DNA of 64,000 bases, taken from Betaproteobacteria bacterium (lineage in GTDB: Bacteria; Pseudomonadota; Gammaproteobacteria; Burkholderiales; Ga0077523). The DNA lies in NCBI GenBank assembly GCA_016125475.1, contig WGLR01000006.1, positions 62,001 to 126,000 of the forward strand, written 5' to 3'. The notes below the pieces were generated by a model. The model saw only the letters and a list, made by a program, of their open reading frames with translations. It had not been told where the DNA came from and ran no database searches. The translations under genes were made by a program, and so were the position numbers. Position 1 is the stretch's first letter. Each line of letters starts with the position of its first letter. This document shows, one piece after another, positions 7,080 to 17,900 of this stretch.

Positions 7080-10000
7080 ATGACCTCCAGTCCCATGTGG
7101 TCGTCGAATCCCGGAACCGAGCAGTCCGGACGTCTGCCCGTCGCGATGGGCGAAGGCTATTTCCTCGTCGACGAGACGGGTGTGCCCGATCTCGCGGCGA
7201 TGGCCGCCGAATTCTCCCGGTACCTCGCATTCGTCGACCTGCGCAACCGGCCGGCGGGCACGTGGGAGCCGTGGTTCGCCGCGGACGAGGCCTTCGTGCT
7301 GGCGACGATCCTGGGCGTGAACGTCGACGCCCTGCGCGGGAGCTTCCTGCACATCGTGGACTCGGCACCCGTCGAGATGCTCGTGCTCCGGATCGTCGGC
7401 CTCGCGCGTCGCCTTGACCGCTGGTACCGCACGCTCGGGATGCTCGAGCACCGATCCGCATCGATCCTCTGCGAGCAGATCCGGCGGATGGCCGACGGGC
7501 GTCTCGCCGCCGAACTGCAGTGGGTGACGGCGTGGGCTCCCTCTCGTGGTGCGGTGGCCGCGTCCGTCCGGGCACTGGACGACTCCCTGTTTCACGTGTC
7601 CGGCAGGGCGACCGGCGAGACGGCAGAGCCCGATCGGTCGAGCATCCGGTCGGTGTTCTTCTCGTTCCTCGAATCGATCACGCAGCTCCGGGAGACCGCG
7701 CGCGAACGCCTGGACGATTCGCTGGGGAGCGACCGTCACGATCCGTCGGCGGCGCTCCTGCTGGGCTTTCTGCGCCTGTTCGGCACCGCGCAGCGCGAGC
7801 TCAACGCGTTCACGGCGCGTCACACGGACTTCTACTACCGGGACTGCCTGCGACTCGCCCCCCGGCCGGCCACGCCCGACAGCATCCACCTCGTGTGCGA
7901 GCGCGTGCCGACGACAGGCATGGCCGTCACGCTCCCGCGCGGTACCCCGTTCGTGCTCGGCAGGGACGCATCCGGACGCGACATCGTCTACCGCACCGAG
8001 GAGGGCCTCGACGTCACGCCGGTCCGTGTCGAGGACCTGCGCACGCTGCGACTCGAACGCGACCCGCTGATCTCGCCGGAGCGTGAGCTGGGCTACGTCA
8101 CGCGTGCACGCGCCGCCTGCCTCCCGACCGACGACGCGGATCTGTCCGTCGAGCGCACGCGCCGCCACTGGCCGTTGTTCGGCGGCTCCGGAATCGGCGA
8201 GAACACGGGCGTCGACGCCGAGCTCGGGTTCGCCATCGCGAGCCCGCTGCTCTTCCTTCGGGAGGGCAGCCGCGAGGTCCGGGTCCGGCTCGACTTCGAC
8301 GATCCGACGGATCTCGACGCGGCGGCCGGAGACCAGGTCGTGCGATTCCTCAAGTCCACGGGGCGCGGGCGCTGCACGCTGGCCCATCTCGTGGCGCGGC
8401 TCTTCAAGCGCTTCCTGAGGTCGGACGGCGTCCGTATCGCGACCGTCGCGAAGCGCGACGGAGTATCGCTGCGGGCCATGGTTCTCGCGGCGGCGCCGCG
8501 AATCGCGACGAAGGTGCTCGTGCGGCGGATCGCGGCGCTTCCGGAAGCCGAGGCCTCCGCCTGGCGGCGGGCCGCGGCGGACGAGCAGGGGGCATGGGTC
8601 GTGAAGAGCGCCCGCGCGCTCGTCCCCGAGTTGCGCGGGGCGATCGAGGCGGCGATCCGCGATCGGCTCGGGCAGCCGGTCGCCCGGCTCGCGTTCGAGG
8701 TCGACGAGCATTCGGATCGCGACATCGCGCTGTTCGTGGGCGGGCGCGAGGCACTCCCCGGTGGCGAGCACGCGCAGCGGTCCGGTTACGACGTACGGAC
8801 TGCATTCAGTGCGTATGTCCTGCAACGTCTGCTCGACGCGACCGCCGAACACGCGTTCTTCCGGAGCTTCGGGAGACTGTTCTGCCGGTGGATGCTGCTC
8901 GATCCGGCGGCGCTGCTCGACTGTGACGTGGTCGCGATCAAGCAGACCCTCCGAGGGATCCCGCGACGGCCGCGCAGCGGGGAACGCCCGTCCGACGAAG
9001 GTGCCCGGGACGATTCGATGCCCGACCGCGCGGATGTCCTGAGCTGTATCCGGGGCGACAGGGCTCCGGTCAGGGACTTCGTCTTCAACAAGGTGTTCCT
9101 GCGGATGTTCGACGTGAGCCTCACGTCCGCCGATGGCTGGCTGCACCCCACCGACACGTTCGTCACGGGCGCGGACTCGCCGACGCCGGAACAGGCGAGC
9201 GCCCTCACGATCGTCACGCGACTGCCTCCGGAGGCCGCGGCGGTCGTGGCGTACGATCCGGCCGCACACGGTGGCGACTGGCGGACGACCCTCCCCGTGA
9301 TCCGCGTGCGGCTGAAGCCCGGGAGCACGATGTACTCCTACTCGTTGCTCGCCGACGTCGTGCTCACCGCCGCGCACCTCGACGTCGACGTGCGCGACGC
9401 GCGGGATGCCGTGCTCCACAATCACCTCGGTCGTCTGGATCCGTCCAAGCCGTTCAACCCGTTCGGTCCGATGCCCGCGCGCGGCTCCTACCTCGTCTTC
9501 GGCAGCGCGGAAGTCGCGCGGAAGAGCGTCACGAGGCTCAGCCTGAACATCGAGTGGGGCGGACTTCCCGACGACGAGGGAGGGTTCCGCGCGCATTACC
9601 GCGGGTACGGGGGCGCCTATCACAACGAGGCGTTTCGCGTGGCGGTGGCCGTGCTGCGCGACGGCCGATGGACCCACCCGGGGGAGGACGTCGGCAGTCA
9701 CCGTCTCTTCGAGGGCAGTCGCGACGGACATCGCGTCCGGCGCTCTTCCTCGCTCGAGATCGACGCGGCGACGCTGCGCAACGACTTCCGTCCCGTGCGT
9801 GCCGCGTCCGCGACCGGCGACTTCGAGTTCGACCTGGCAGCACGAAGCGGATTCTTCCGCTTCGTGCTCGCCGAGCCCGCCGATCCGTTCGGCCACAAGG
9901 CGTATCCGCAACTGCTCACGAAGGCCGTGTCGGCCAACGCGAGACGCCGGCGCCAGGGCGAACTGCCGAACACGCCGTACACGCCACTCGTCGAACGGCT

Positions 10001-11456
10001 GACCTACGACTACTCTGCCCAGTCGAGCATGAACCTCGCGCGCGAGATCCCCGCCGAACGCTCCACGTCCGACGACGAGTTCTTCCTGATCCAGCCGTTC
10101 GGTGCCGAGGAGATCTATCCGGCCATCCGGGGCAGCACGAGTGCCCCGATTCCGCGGTTCGAGTGTGACGGGAACCTCTTCATCGGCCTCTCCGCGGAGG
10201 GCCCGCCCGGGCTCGTCTCGCTGCTCTTTCATCTGCGGGACGAATCCGCACGGCGTGCGACGACGGGAGGGGCAGCCCCACGCGTCCGGTGGTTCTATCT
10301 CGCCTCGAACCGCTGGCACGCGCTGCCTGCCGCCCGGGTGGTCGCGGATTCCACGCACGGTTTCCTGACCTCCGGGATCGTGACACTGGACATTCCCGAC
10401 GACATCGACCGCAGGAACACGATCCTGCCGGCCGGGTGTTTCTGGATCCGGGTCGGGACGGACTCGCGTCCGGAGGTGTTCGCGGGTCTCTACAGTGTCC
10501 GGGCACAGGCGGTGCGTGCCACGCGGGAAACCTCCGACGCCGGAACGCCGGTTAGGCCACAGCGCTCCGGCACGGTGGCCGAACCGGTCGCGTCGGTTCC
10601 AGGTCTTGCACGGGTCGTTCAGGTCGGACGTGCATTCGGGGGCCGCGCGCCGGAAGACGGCGTGCGGTTCAGGGCGCGCGCGGGGGAGCGTCTGCGCCAC
10701 AAGAACCGCGCGGCCGTGCACTGGGACTACGAGCGGCTCGTCCTCGACGGGTTTCCCGACGTGTTCAACGTCAAGTGCTTCGGGTCGCTGTCGCCCCGTT
10801 CGGCGCAGGCTGCGCCCGGAGCCGTCACGATCGTGGTCGTGCCCGCGATACGCTCGGACACCTACGAGGACCTGCGAGCCCCGAAGCTGAACGCGGTGGA
10901 GCTCGAACGCATCCGGGCCTACGTCCAGGCGCGAACCTCCCCCTTCGCACGGATCACCGTGCGCAACGCGGCCTACGAACGGATCCAGGTGCAGTGCGCG
11001 GTCCGGTTCACGCGGGACACTCAGGGCGGGCGATCGATGCAGCGGCTCAACCAGGACATCATCGAGCGTCTGTCGCCATGGCGGCCGCACGGCATGGGTG
11101 CGCGGTTCGACTGGATCGTCCGCAAGGACGACGTCGAGGCCTGGCTGCGTGATCTCGACTACGTCGAGACGGTTGCCCGGGTTTCGCTGCTGCAGATTTC
11201 CGAGGACGACGACACCCGTTTCGTGCTCGGCGACTCGGCGCGTGCCCGGCGCGGGATCTCGGGCGGGCAACCCGCGCCCGAACCGGCGCGTCGCGGGACA
11301 CTGGTGCCCCGATACCCGTGGAGTCTGGCGATCCCGACGGCCCGCCACGCGATCGAACTCATGAGCGACGACACGCGACCCGAGGCCGCGCCGACGGGGA
11401 TCGCGGGGCTCGAGATCGGCAATACCTTCATCATCTCCGGGGCGCGTGATGGCTAG
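7080..11456 (+). CDS. Large baseplate J/gp6-like wedge protein (Pvc11/Afp11-like)
   Basis: This 1458-residue protein occupies the Pvc11 position and contains the baseplate J-like landmark segments LPRGTPFVLGRDASGRDIVYRT (near residues 280-305) and, near the C-terminus, ITVRNAAYERIQVQCAVRF followed by INQDIIERLSPW-like sequence. Such proteins form the peripheral wedge that triggers sheath contraction. It is larger than the classical Afp11. The extra length lies mainly in a middle region, about residues 480-1000, without a recognised domain. The ATG at 7080 is chosen because the frame further upstream overlaps gp25 in another frame, and GGAAGAG lies upstream of this ATG. Its stop overlaps the next start. 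Confidence 0.88.
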   Translation: MTSSPMWSSNPGTEQSGRLPVAMGEGYFLVDETGVPDLAAMAAEFSRYLAFVDLRNRPAGTWEPWFAADEAFVLATILGVNVDALRGSFLHIVDSAPVEMLVLRIVGLARRLDRWYRTLGMLEHRSASILCEQIRRMADGRLAAELQWVTAWAPSRGAVAASVRALDDSLFHVSGRATGETAEPDRSSIRSVFFSFLESITQLRETARERLDDSLGSDRHDPSAALLLGFLRLFGTAQRELNAFTARHTDFYYRDCLRLAPRPATPDSIHLVCERVPTTGMAVTLPRGTPFVLGRDASGRDIVYRTEEGLDVTPVRVEDLRTLRLERDPLISPERELGYVTRARAACLPTDDADLSVERTRRHWPLFGGSGIGENTGVDAELGFAIASPLLFLREGSREVRVRLDFDDPTDLDAAAGDQVVRFLKSTGRGRCTLAHLVARLFKRFLRSDGVRIATVAKRDGVSLRAMVLAAAPRIATKVLVRRIAALPEAEASAWRRAAADEQGAWVVKSARALVPELRGAIEAAIRDRLGQPVARLAFEVDEHSDRDIALFVGGREALPGGEHAQRSGYDVRTAFSAYVLQRLLDATAEHAFFRSFGRLFCRWMLLDPAALLDCDVVAIKQTLRGIPRRPRSGERPSDEGARDDSMPDRADVLSCIRGDRAPVRDFVFNKVFLRMFDVSLTSADGWLHPTDTFVTGADSPTPEQASALTIVTRLPPEAAAVVAYDPAAHGGDWRTTLPVIRVRLKPGSTMYSYSLLADVVLTAAHLDVDVRDARDAVLHNHLGRLDPSKPFNPFGPMPARGSYLVFGSAEVARKSVTRLSLNIEWGGLPDDEGGFRAHYRGYGGAYHNEAFRVAVAVLRDGRWTHPGEDVGSHRLFEGSRDGHRVRRSSSLEIDAATLRNDFRPVRAASATGDFEFDLAARSGFFRFVLAEPADPFGHKAYPQLLTKAVSANARRRRQGELPNTPYTPLVERLTYDYSAQSSMNLAREIPAERSTSDDEFFLIQPFGAEEIYPAIRGSTSAPIPRFECDGNLFIGLSAEGPPGLVSLLFHLRDESARRATTGGAAPRVRWFYLASNRWHALPAARVVADSTHGFLTSGIVTLDIPDDIDRRNTILPAGCFWIRVGTDSRPEVFAGLYSVRAQAVRATRETSDAGTPVRPQRSGTVAEPVASVPGLARVVQVGRAFGGRAPEDGVRFRARAGERLRHKNRAAVHWDYERLVLDGFPDVFNVKCFGSLSPRSAQAAPGAVTIVVVPAIRSDTYEDLRAPKLNAVELERIRAYVQARTSPFARITVRNAAYERIQVQCAVRFTRDTQGGRSMQRLNQDIIERLSPWRPHGMGARFDWIVRKDDVEAWLRDLDYVETVARVSLLQISEDDDTRFVLGDSARARRGISGGQPAPEPARRGTLVPRYPWSLAIPTARHAIELMSDDTRPEAAPTGIAGLEIGNTFIISGARDG

Positions 11457-12306
11457 CCAGCAGAACCGCGCCACGCTGCGCAACTACTTCAAGTCGGGGA
11501 AGCTGCCCACCGAGGATCATTTCGCGGACCTGATCGAGTCCACGCTCAACATGGTGGACGAGGGTTACCGCAAGTCCCCCGAACACGGCGTGGAAATCTC
11601 CGCGCTCGGCAGCGCGAATGCGCTCGTGAGCTTCTACACGCAGAGAGACCCTAACACCGTGCAGTGGTCGATCGCGTACGGAGCCGACACGGGGGACGCG
11701 GGAGGCAAGCGGCTGGTGTTCGCGGCACGTGACTCCGGCGAGAGCGGACCCGGCGTGATGAGCCTCGACCCGCTCGGACGTGTGGGGCTCGGCAACGACT
11801 CGCCGAGCTACACGCTCGACGTGAACGGCGTGATCCGGAGTGCCGGTCGCATCGGCGGTTACGAGCCCGGTCACCAGGGCCTCGATGCTGCAGGCCAGCG
11901 CAGCGAATACGAGAAGAGTCCGGTCGCCGCCGACGGAAAGTGGCACGACATCACGGGCTGGCTCAGCGGATGTCAGGGTTTCGAGGTCGTCGCGGGCGTG
12001 GGTGATCGCCAGGGCAGGGGACGCTACGCGCTGCTGCACGCGATCGCGCTGAACACCTTCAATCCGTCACGGAGCCTCCTCGATCTGCTCTGGCCGAGGA
12101 GGAAGATCCGTGCGCACGAGGCGTACTTCAGCAGCCGGTGCGACCGTCTCGAACTGAAGTGGGAGGGCGCGCACGGCAGGGATGCACGCTACCGGCTCAT
12201 GATCCGTACGCGCTGCCCCTACAGCGACGGCCGACGCATCCAGTACTTCCTGACGCGACTCTGGTTCGATCCGGACATGGACGGCGCGTCGTCCGGCGAG
12301 TCCTGA
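11449..12306 (+). CDS. Putative CIS fibre or collar-type accessory protein
   Basis: This 285-residue protein begins MASQQNRATLRNYFKSGKLP. Residues 85-150 hold a strand-turn pattern (ARDSGESGPGVMSLDPLGRVGLG, then YTLDVNGVIRSAGRIGG) that resembles segments preceding trimerisation or chaperone regions of tail fibres. The C-terminal half is a globular domain with several Arg and Trp residues. It takes the slot between the Pvc11-like and Pvc12-like genes, where AFP has no gene; AFP's fibre (afp13) lies after afp12. The fibre assignment is therefore tentative. Start: ATG 11449 overlaps the previous stop; GTG 11446 is an alternative one codon upstream. Confidence 0.7.
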   Translation: MASQQNRATLRNYFKSGKLPTEDHFADLIESTLNMVDEGYRKSPEHGVEISALGSANALVSFYTQRDPNTVQWSIAYGADTGDAGGKRLVFAARDSGESGPGVMSLDPLGRVGLGNDSPSYTLDVNGVIRSAGRIGGYEPGHQGLDAAGQRSEYEKSPVAADGKWHDITGWLSGCQGFEVVAGVGDRQGRGRYALLHAIALNTFNPSRSLLDLLWPRRKIRAHEAYFSSRCDRLELKWEGAHGRDARYRLMIRTRCPYSDGRRIQYFLTRLWFDPDMDGASSGES

Positions 12307-12308
12307 CG

Positions 12309-14918
12309 ATGGCGGTCGCGCGCAACCCCGTGCCGGTGGCTACGCCCGATCCCGCGGCGCACCGCATACCGCGCAAGCGCGGTACCGCAACGGACACGAG
12401 CTTCGAACGCCTGCGCGAGGCGGGGATCCGGCACGTGCAGGCCCTGAGCGGCCACACGTGGACCGATTACAACCTGCACGATCCGGGCGTCACGATTCTC
12501 GAGCAGCTCTGCTACGCGCTCACCGACCTCATCTACCGCACCGGCTTTCCGGTTGCCGATCACCTCACCCGCCCGGACGGACGGATCGACTTCGCGGGGC
12601 TGGCGCTCCACGGCCCCGCGGCCGTTTTCCCGTGTCGTCCGTCCACGATCGCCGACTACCGGCGCGCGCTCCTCGACACGGTCGGGGCCCTCGACAACGT
12701 GTGGCTGGACGCCGAACGCGACCCCCGCACGGGCATCGACGGCCTGTTCCGGATTGCCGTCAAGCACGCCGATCGCGCTGACGACGAGGGGGACGACCGT
12801 GTGGTGCGGGAGCGGGATCGGGCAGCGCGGGAACGGGTGAAGGAGGTGTATCGCAGCAACCGCAACCTCTGCGAGGACGTGGGGCAGGTCGTGAGCGTCG
12901 CGAAGGTGGACTGCGACCTGTTCGGCGAATTCGAGATCGGCGGGGCGCGCGATCCTTCCGACGTGGTCGCGGACATACTGGACGAGTGCGCGCGCGCCGT
13001 CGCGTCGGGCGTCGTGTTCCGGTCCTTCGAGTGGGCCACGGACCAGGGGCAGTTGCCCGAGCAGATCCTGAATCCGCTGCACACGCGCCACGGCGTGCTC
13101 GAGGATGCGGATCTCGACCAGGCGGACCGGGAGGACCTGTTCGTCGGCGATCTCGCGAGCCGCGTGCGTGCGATCGACGGGGTGAGGATGGTCAGGTATC
13201 TCGCGCTCGGCCGCGCAGGCGCGCCGCCGACAACGGGTACGCTCAGATGGGACCAGCGCCGCGAGGCGCTCCGCGTGCGGTTTCCGCCCGGAGACTCGCT
13301 GCGCGACACCCTTCGCGTGACGCGCGCGGGGAGCGGCGTGCGGCTCGACCCCGAGGAAGTGCGCGCGAAGTACCTCGACCGGCGTGCGGCCGACCGGACG
13401 CGATCGCAGGCCCGCCAGGACATCTCGGAAGCGTGGCCGCCGCCCCGCGGCGTGCATCGGGAGTTCGACCGGTACACGTCCATCCAGAACCAGTTTCCCG
13501 CGATCTACGGCATCAACGCCCACGGTCTTCCCGAATCGGCATCCGCCGAGCGCAAGGCGCAGGCCCGGCAGCTCAAGGCTTATCTGATGCTGTTCGAGCA
13601 GATCATCGCCAACGGGGGCGCGCAGCTCCATCACGTCCGCGATCTCTTCTCGACCCGCGCCGATCTGGGGCAGACGTACTGGTGGCATGTCCTCGATCCG
13701 GAGACGGTCCCGGACGTCGACGCGCTCTACACCGGAGCGGCTGCTCCGGACCGTCTCGGCGCGCTCGTGCAGGCGCCGCTGGACCCGTTTCACGAGCGGC
13801 GTCACCGCGTGCTCGATCACCTGCTCGCCCTGCACGGCGAGACGCTCGCCCAGAACACGCTGCGGCACTGGATGCGCTACCACGACGCGGCGGATGTCGA
13901 GGACGCGCTGCTCGCGAACAAGCTCCGCTTTCTCGACAACGTCGTGCGTCTGGGGCGGGACCGGGCGAGCGGGTTCGATTACGGCCGTCCGACCTGGAAC
14001 GAACCGGGCGATGGAACCCCGAACTGTTCCGGCTTCCAGATGCGCGTGAGCTGCCTGCTCGGATTCCGCCATCTGCACAGCCGCCCGCTCACCGCCGCGA
14101 TTCGCGAGAGCGGTCTCACGGTCGATCCCGCGGACGATCCGCACGCCGGCACGGGCGAGCCGGACGTCACGCTCACCGTGTCGCCGTCCCGCGACCGGGC
14201 GTTCGCGAACGTCGTGCCGCACGCCGGCGGCGACGCCGTGGACATCCGGGAGATCCGCCGGACGCACCGGCTGTTCATAGGACGAGGGGATCGCGTGAGC
14301 GAGTCGCTGCTGCACTATGGCACGGACCTCTCGCGCTATCGCGTCGGTCGCCTCGCGGGCAGGGACGAGAGCCTGCTGCTGTTCCGCCCGGAAGGCGGAG
14401 CACGCTGGTGGGTGCTCGGTTATGCGGGCACGCCGGACCCCGTGCACGAGGCTGCCAATCGGCTGCGGCGCTTCCTGATCGAGCTCGACGTCGAGAGCGA
14501 GGGCATGCACGTCGTCGAGCACGTGCTGCTGCGGCCCACGATCCCGCCCGGTCCGGATGCCCGCCGGGCGCTTCCGCCTCCGGACTTCAATTCCCTCAGG
14601 ATGAGCGTGCTGTTTCCCGCGTGGACTGCGCGGTGTCACGAGGACGGGTTCCGGCGTTTCGCGGAGTCCACGGTGCGGTTGAACTGCCCGGCACACGTCC
14701 ACGCGGAGTGCCTCTGGCTGGACTACCCCGCGATGTCGGCGTTCGAGGAACTCTACCAGCGCTGGCTGACCGCGAGGATCGTCGTGTGCCGGCATCCCGA
14801 GGACGATCCCGCCTACGCCGGCGCCGCGCGGACACTCGATGGCGAATCGCGTGCGGTTGCGGCGTTCCTGCTGCGCCACGGCGTCGCGCGCACTCTCGCG
14901 GAGAACGGAGATGAGTGA
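12309..14918 (+). CDS. Baseplate wedge protein (Pvc12/Afp12-like)
   Basis: This 869-residue protein carries the diagnostic Pvc12 N-terminal block (SGHTWTDYNLHDPGVTILE at about residues 47-66, then LCYALTDLIYRTGFPV). A central region has YTSIQNQFPAIYGIN and AYLMLFEQIIAN, which is also characteristic. In PVC, AFP and T4-like baseplates this protein pairs with the J-like protein to build each wedge. ATG 12309 lies three bases after the preceding stop. No ribosome site stronger than GACG is seen, so translation may depend on coupling. It ends 63 bases before the tape-measure start. Confidence 0.9.
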   Translation: MAVARNPVPVATPDPAAHRIPRKRGTATDTSFERLREAGIRHVQALSGHTWTDYNLHDPGVTILEQLCYALTDLIYRTGFPVADHLTRPDGRIDFAGLALHGPAAVFPCRPSTIADYRRALLDTVGALDNVWLDAERDPRTGIDGLFRIAVKHADRADDEGDDRVVRERDRAARERVKEVYRSNRNLCEDVGQVVSVAKVDCDLFGEFEIGGARDPSDVVADILDECARAVASGVVFRSFEWATDQGQLPEQILNPLHTRHGVLEDADLDQADREDLFVGDLASRVRAIDGVRMVRYLALGRAGAPPTTGTLRWDQRREALRVRFPPGDSLRDTLRVTRAGSGVRLDPEEVRAKYLDRRAADRTRSQARQDISEAWPPPRGVHREFDRYTSIQNQFPAIYGINAHGLPESASAERKAQARQLKAYLMLFEQIIANGGAQLHHVRDLFSTRADLGQTYWWHVLDPETVPDVDALYTGAAAPDRLGALVQAPLDPFHERRHRVLDHLLALHGETLAQNTLRHWMRYHDAADVEDALLANKLRFLDNVVRLGRDRASGFDYGRPTWNEPGDGTPNCSGFQMRVSCLLGFRHLHSRPLTAAIRESGLTVDPADDPHAGTGEPDVTLTVSPSRDRAFANVVPHAGGDAVDIREIRRTHRLFIGRGDRVSESLLHYGTDLSRYRVGRLAGRDESLLLFRPEGGARWWVLGYAGTPDPVHEAANRLRRFLIELDVESEGMHVVEHVLLRPTIPPGPDARRALPPPDFNSLRMSVLFPAWTARCHEDGFRRFAESTVRLNCPAHVHAECLWLDYPAMSAFEELYQRWLTARIVVCRHPEDDPAYAGAARTLDGESRAVAAFLLRHGVARTLAENGDE

Positions 14919-14981
14919 GGTTGCGACGCCGGCGCCAGATGTTGCGGGCATCGCCGGTCGGCGGCGTGGACGAGGTGACCG

Positions 14982-17900
14982 ATGGTCGCGAACGCGCATC
15001 TGATCGACGAGTGTCGGCTCGACCTCGCGTTCCGCTCGGAGGATGACGCATTCGAGGGGCAGGCGCGCTGGGGCGCGATCCTGAAGGACCGGCTGCTCGC
15101 GGTGGCCGACGAAGTGTTCGACCGGTTCTCCCTCCCGGGCCGCATCCTGCGGTTCGAGCGGATCGCGGTCGATCTCGGCGTGATGGCCCGCACGACGGGG
15201 GACGCCGAAATCGAAGCCAGGATGCGTGAACGGCTCGCTGCCGCGATTCGCGACGCGCTCGCGCGTGCGGAGGCGGACGTGACCGACGACCGCACCGTGC
15301 AGCGTGACTCGGTCTCCGACTTCGAATGCCTGCGCCACTTCCTCGTGCACGGCACGCTCCCGTGGCACGGCCGCGGCGGCCACGCAGACGATCCGGACAG
15401 GCTGCTCGCCGCCGTGCTGGAATCCGGTTCACCCGCGTTCGTCGCCTGGCTGAGAGTGGCGGGCGCCTCCACGAACGTGGTTCGCCGTCTCGCTGCGCAG
15501 TTCGACCACTCCGGCATTGCCGCGGTCGCGGCAGTCCTGTGGCCGGGGCGTCGCGCCTACCTCGAGTCCCTCGCGCTCTGGCTCGCAACCGTTTTCGGGC
15601 AGGCGGCGTCCGGCTCGTCGAGCCGGACGGGGCGCGTCGCGTGGGAAGGCCTGCTGTCGGCTCTCCTCGAGGAGGGCCGCGTGCCGGACGACGGGATCTC
15701 GTTCGCCCGTCGGGCGGTCCGGCACACGGCGAGCGTCGCGACTCGCGATTCCGGATCGGCTGCATCGGTGCTGCGCGCGGCCGTGGCACACGTTCGTGCG
15801 CTCGGGATTCCCGCCGTCGATGCCGGCGGCGCTTTCCACGCGCTGCGTGCGGCGGTGACGCCGGGGGGCGTGAAGGACGACTCCCTCGCGGGCCGCGCGT
15901 CTGCGCGCGAGACGGCGGACGCGTCGAACGCATTGCGCGCCCGATGGAAGCAGAGTCGTGCGCTCGTCGAGGCTGCCATCGAGTCGGGGGAGGGTGCCCG
16001 CCTGCGCGACCTGTGGCCGGGGCTCGTGCGGGAGGCCCCATGGCTTCTCGCCGGGCTGGTGAGACGACACGGCCGCGCCACCCGCGTCCGACGCGGGATC
16101 GCCGACGGGTTCGAGGACGCGATGCTCGCGGACATCGTCTGTCTGCTCGAGCCGACGCACGGGGCATTCATCACGGGCATGGTCATGGACGCCGGTGCCC
16201 GGGCGGTCGGTCCCGCGCTGCCGTCGCGTGAGCCGGCCGCACTGAGGCGCAGGCTCTGGGAGTTCACGCTGACCTTCCTGCTCGTCGATCGCGGCGGGGT
16301 CTTCAACAGGGCGATGTATCTCGGCAGTGTCGTGAGTCGGATGGCTGCGCACGAGAATCTCGACCGCGACGAACTCGTGGCAGCGATGACGCGCGTGCTC
16401 GAGACGGAAAACCCTCCCGGACCGCTTCACGCGGAGATGCTCGGGATCCTTCGCGGTCTGGCGCGGGAGAAGAGGGGCGGGCGGCCGGCTGCACCCGACG
16501 TGGCGATCGAGGCGGTCGAGACGCGCGATGCGCTGTTCGTCGCGCTCGTAAGGGCCGCGCGCGGCAGATCCGGCGCCCCGGACATGCTGGCCCGGCGGAT
16601 GCAGGCCTTCGCGCGACGGTCTCCGTCCGACTGGAATCGCCTCGTCGCGGAGTTCGCGGTGCGCGCCCGGCGTGACCCGTCACTGGTGGACGGGCTCGGG
16701 GCATCCGAGCTGACGCTGATCATTCTCGCGACCGTACGCGGCGCGCCCGGGCATGCCGAAGACGGCGGATCCGAATTCCGGCAGGCGCTCGACCAGGACG
16801 TGCGTCGCGCACCCGACGCGCAGCGGTTCCTCGCGGCCGTGCTGCACGACGTGCTGCGTGGCCGTCCCCTCGATCTGCAGGAAATCCGCCTGCGCACATC
16901 GGTGCCGTCGGCGCGTGCCGACCGGATGCCCCGAGGACCCGTCGGCACGCACGCCGCGCCCCGCGCGTCGGCGCTGCGGGCGTGGGCCGGGGATGCGTCG
17001 CCCGAGCCGATCGCCCGGTCGTGGCAGGTCTGGATCCGTCACCATCCGGCGTGGCTGCGCACGCAGCTGCGCGCGCTCGCGCGCGACGACCGCCTGCGCG
17101 AGCGCGTCGCGATGCGCGCGACCCGCGCCATGCTGCGGGACATCGTGCACCTGTTCGCACCCGCTCACGTCGACTTCGTGGACGGACTCGTGCATCGATC
17201 GGATCTGGCGGAATCGGGCGCCGGTTCCCCGGTCGCCGGCGGCCCGGCGTTCACGCGGCGACTGCGCGTGTTCACGCTCGACTATCTCCTCGCGGACCGC
17301 GGAGGACGTTTCGACCGGCAGGCCTGCGTCGGGAGCATCGTCCGGCGGCTGGCGGCCCATGACAATCTGGAGGTCGGCGATTTCGTCCGGGCACTCCTGC
17401 AGAGGCTCGAGCGCACCCGGTCGCCCGGGGTCCTGCAGGCGGAACTGGCGGGCATCCTCCGGACACTCGCCGCCGCCCCGTCTCCAGGGGACGCGGGGGA
17501 CGCCGTGCACACATCATCGCGTGTGCGTGCCCGTCCCGTCGGGTCACGGTCCACGACGTCCGCCGCGGGCCCGAAGGCCGTGCCTGCCGTGTTCGACGAC
17601 GCGCTCGCCGCGCTGCTCGATCCGGACACCAGGCCCGGGCCCGATGCGAGGCGCGTGCTGCGCGCCACGCTGGCGCGCCGGCTGCGCGAGGCGCCGGGAC
17701 GATTGCGCGACGACCTGACCCGCCTCCTCGAGGATCCGCGCGCGGTCCGGCGCTTCGTCGGGCTGCTCCCCGAGGCGTGGTGCGTCCGCCTGTACGCGCT
17801 GCTTCGACCGGAAGACGGGGCGACATCCCTGCGTGCCGCGGATCTGCTCGTGACGGCGATGCTGCTCGTCGGTGCATCGCCGATGCGCGCGGGCCCGGCG

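Noticed and set aside
14911-15003. A 30-codon ORF at the junction of the Pvc12-like and tape-measure genes
   Set aside because: It overlaps both genes, becomes Arg-rich and has no recognisable sequence, while the tape-measure start has its own ribosome site.
12219-15383. A 1054-residue minus-strand frame across the Pvc12 and tape-measure genes
   Set aside because: Low-complexity Arg/His/Val content without motifs; the plus-strand genes are supported by family signatures.
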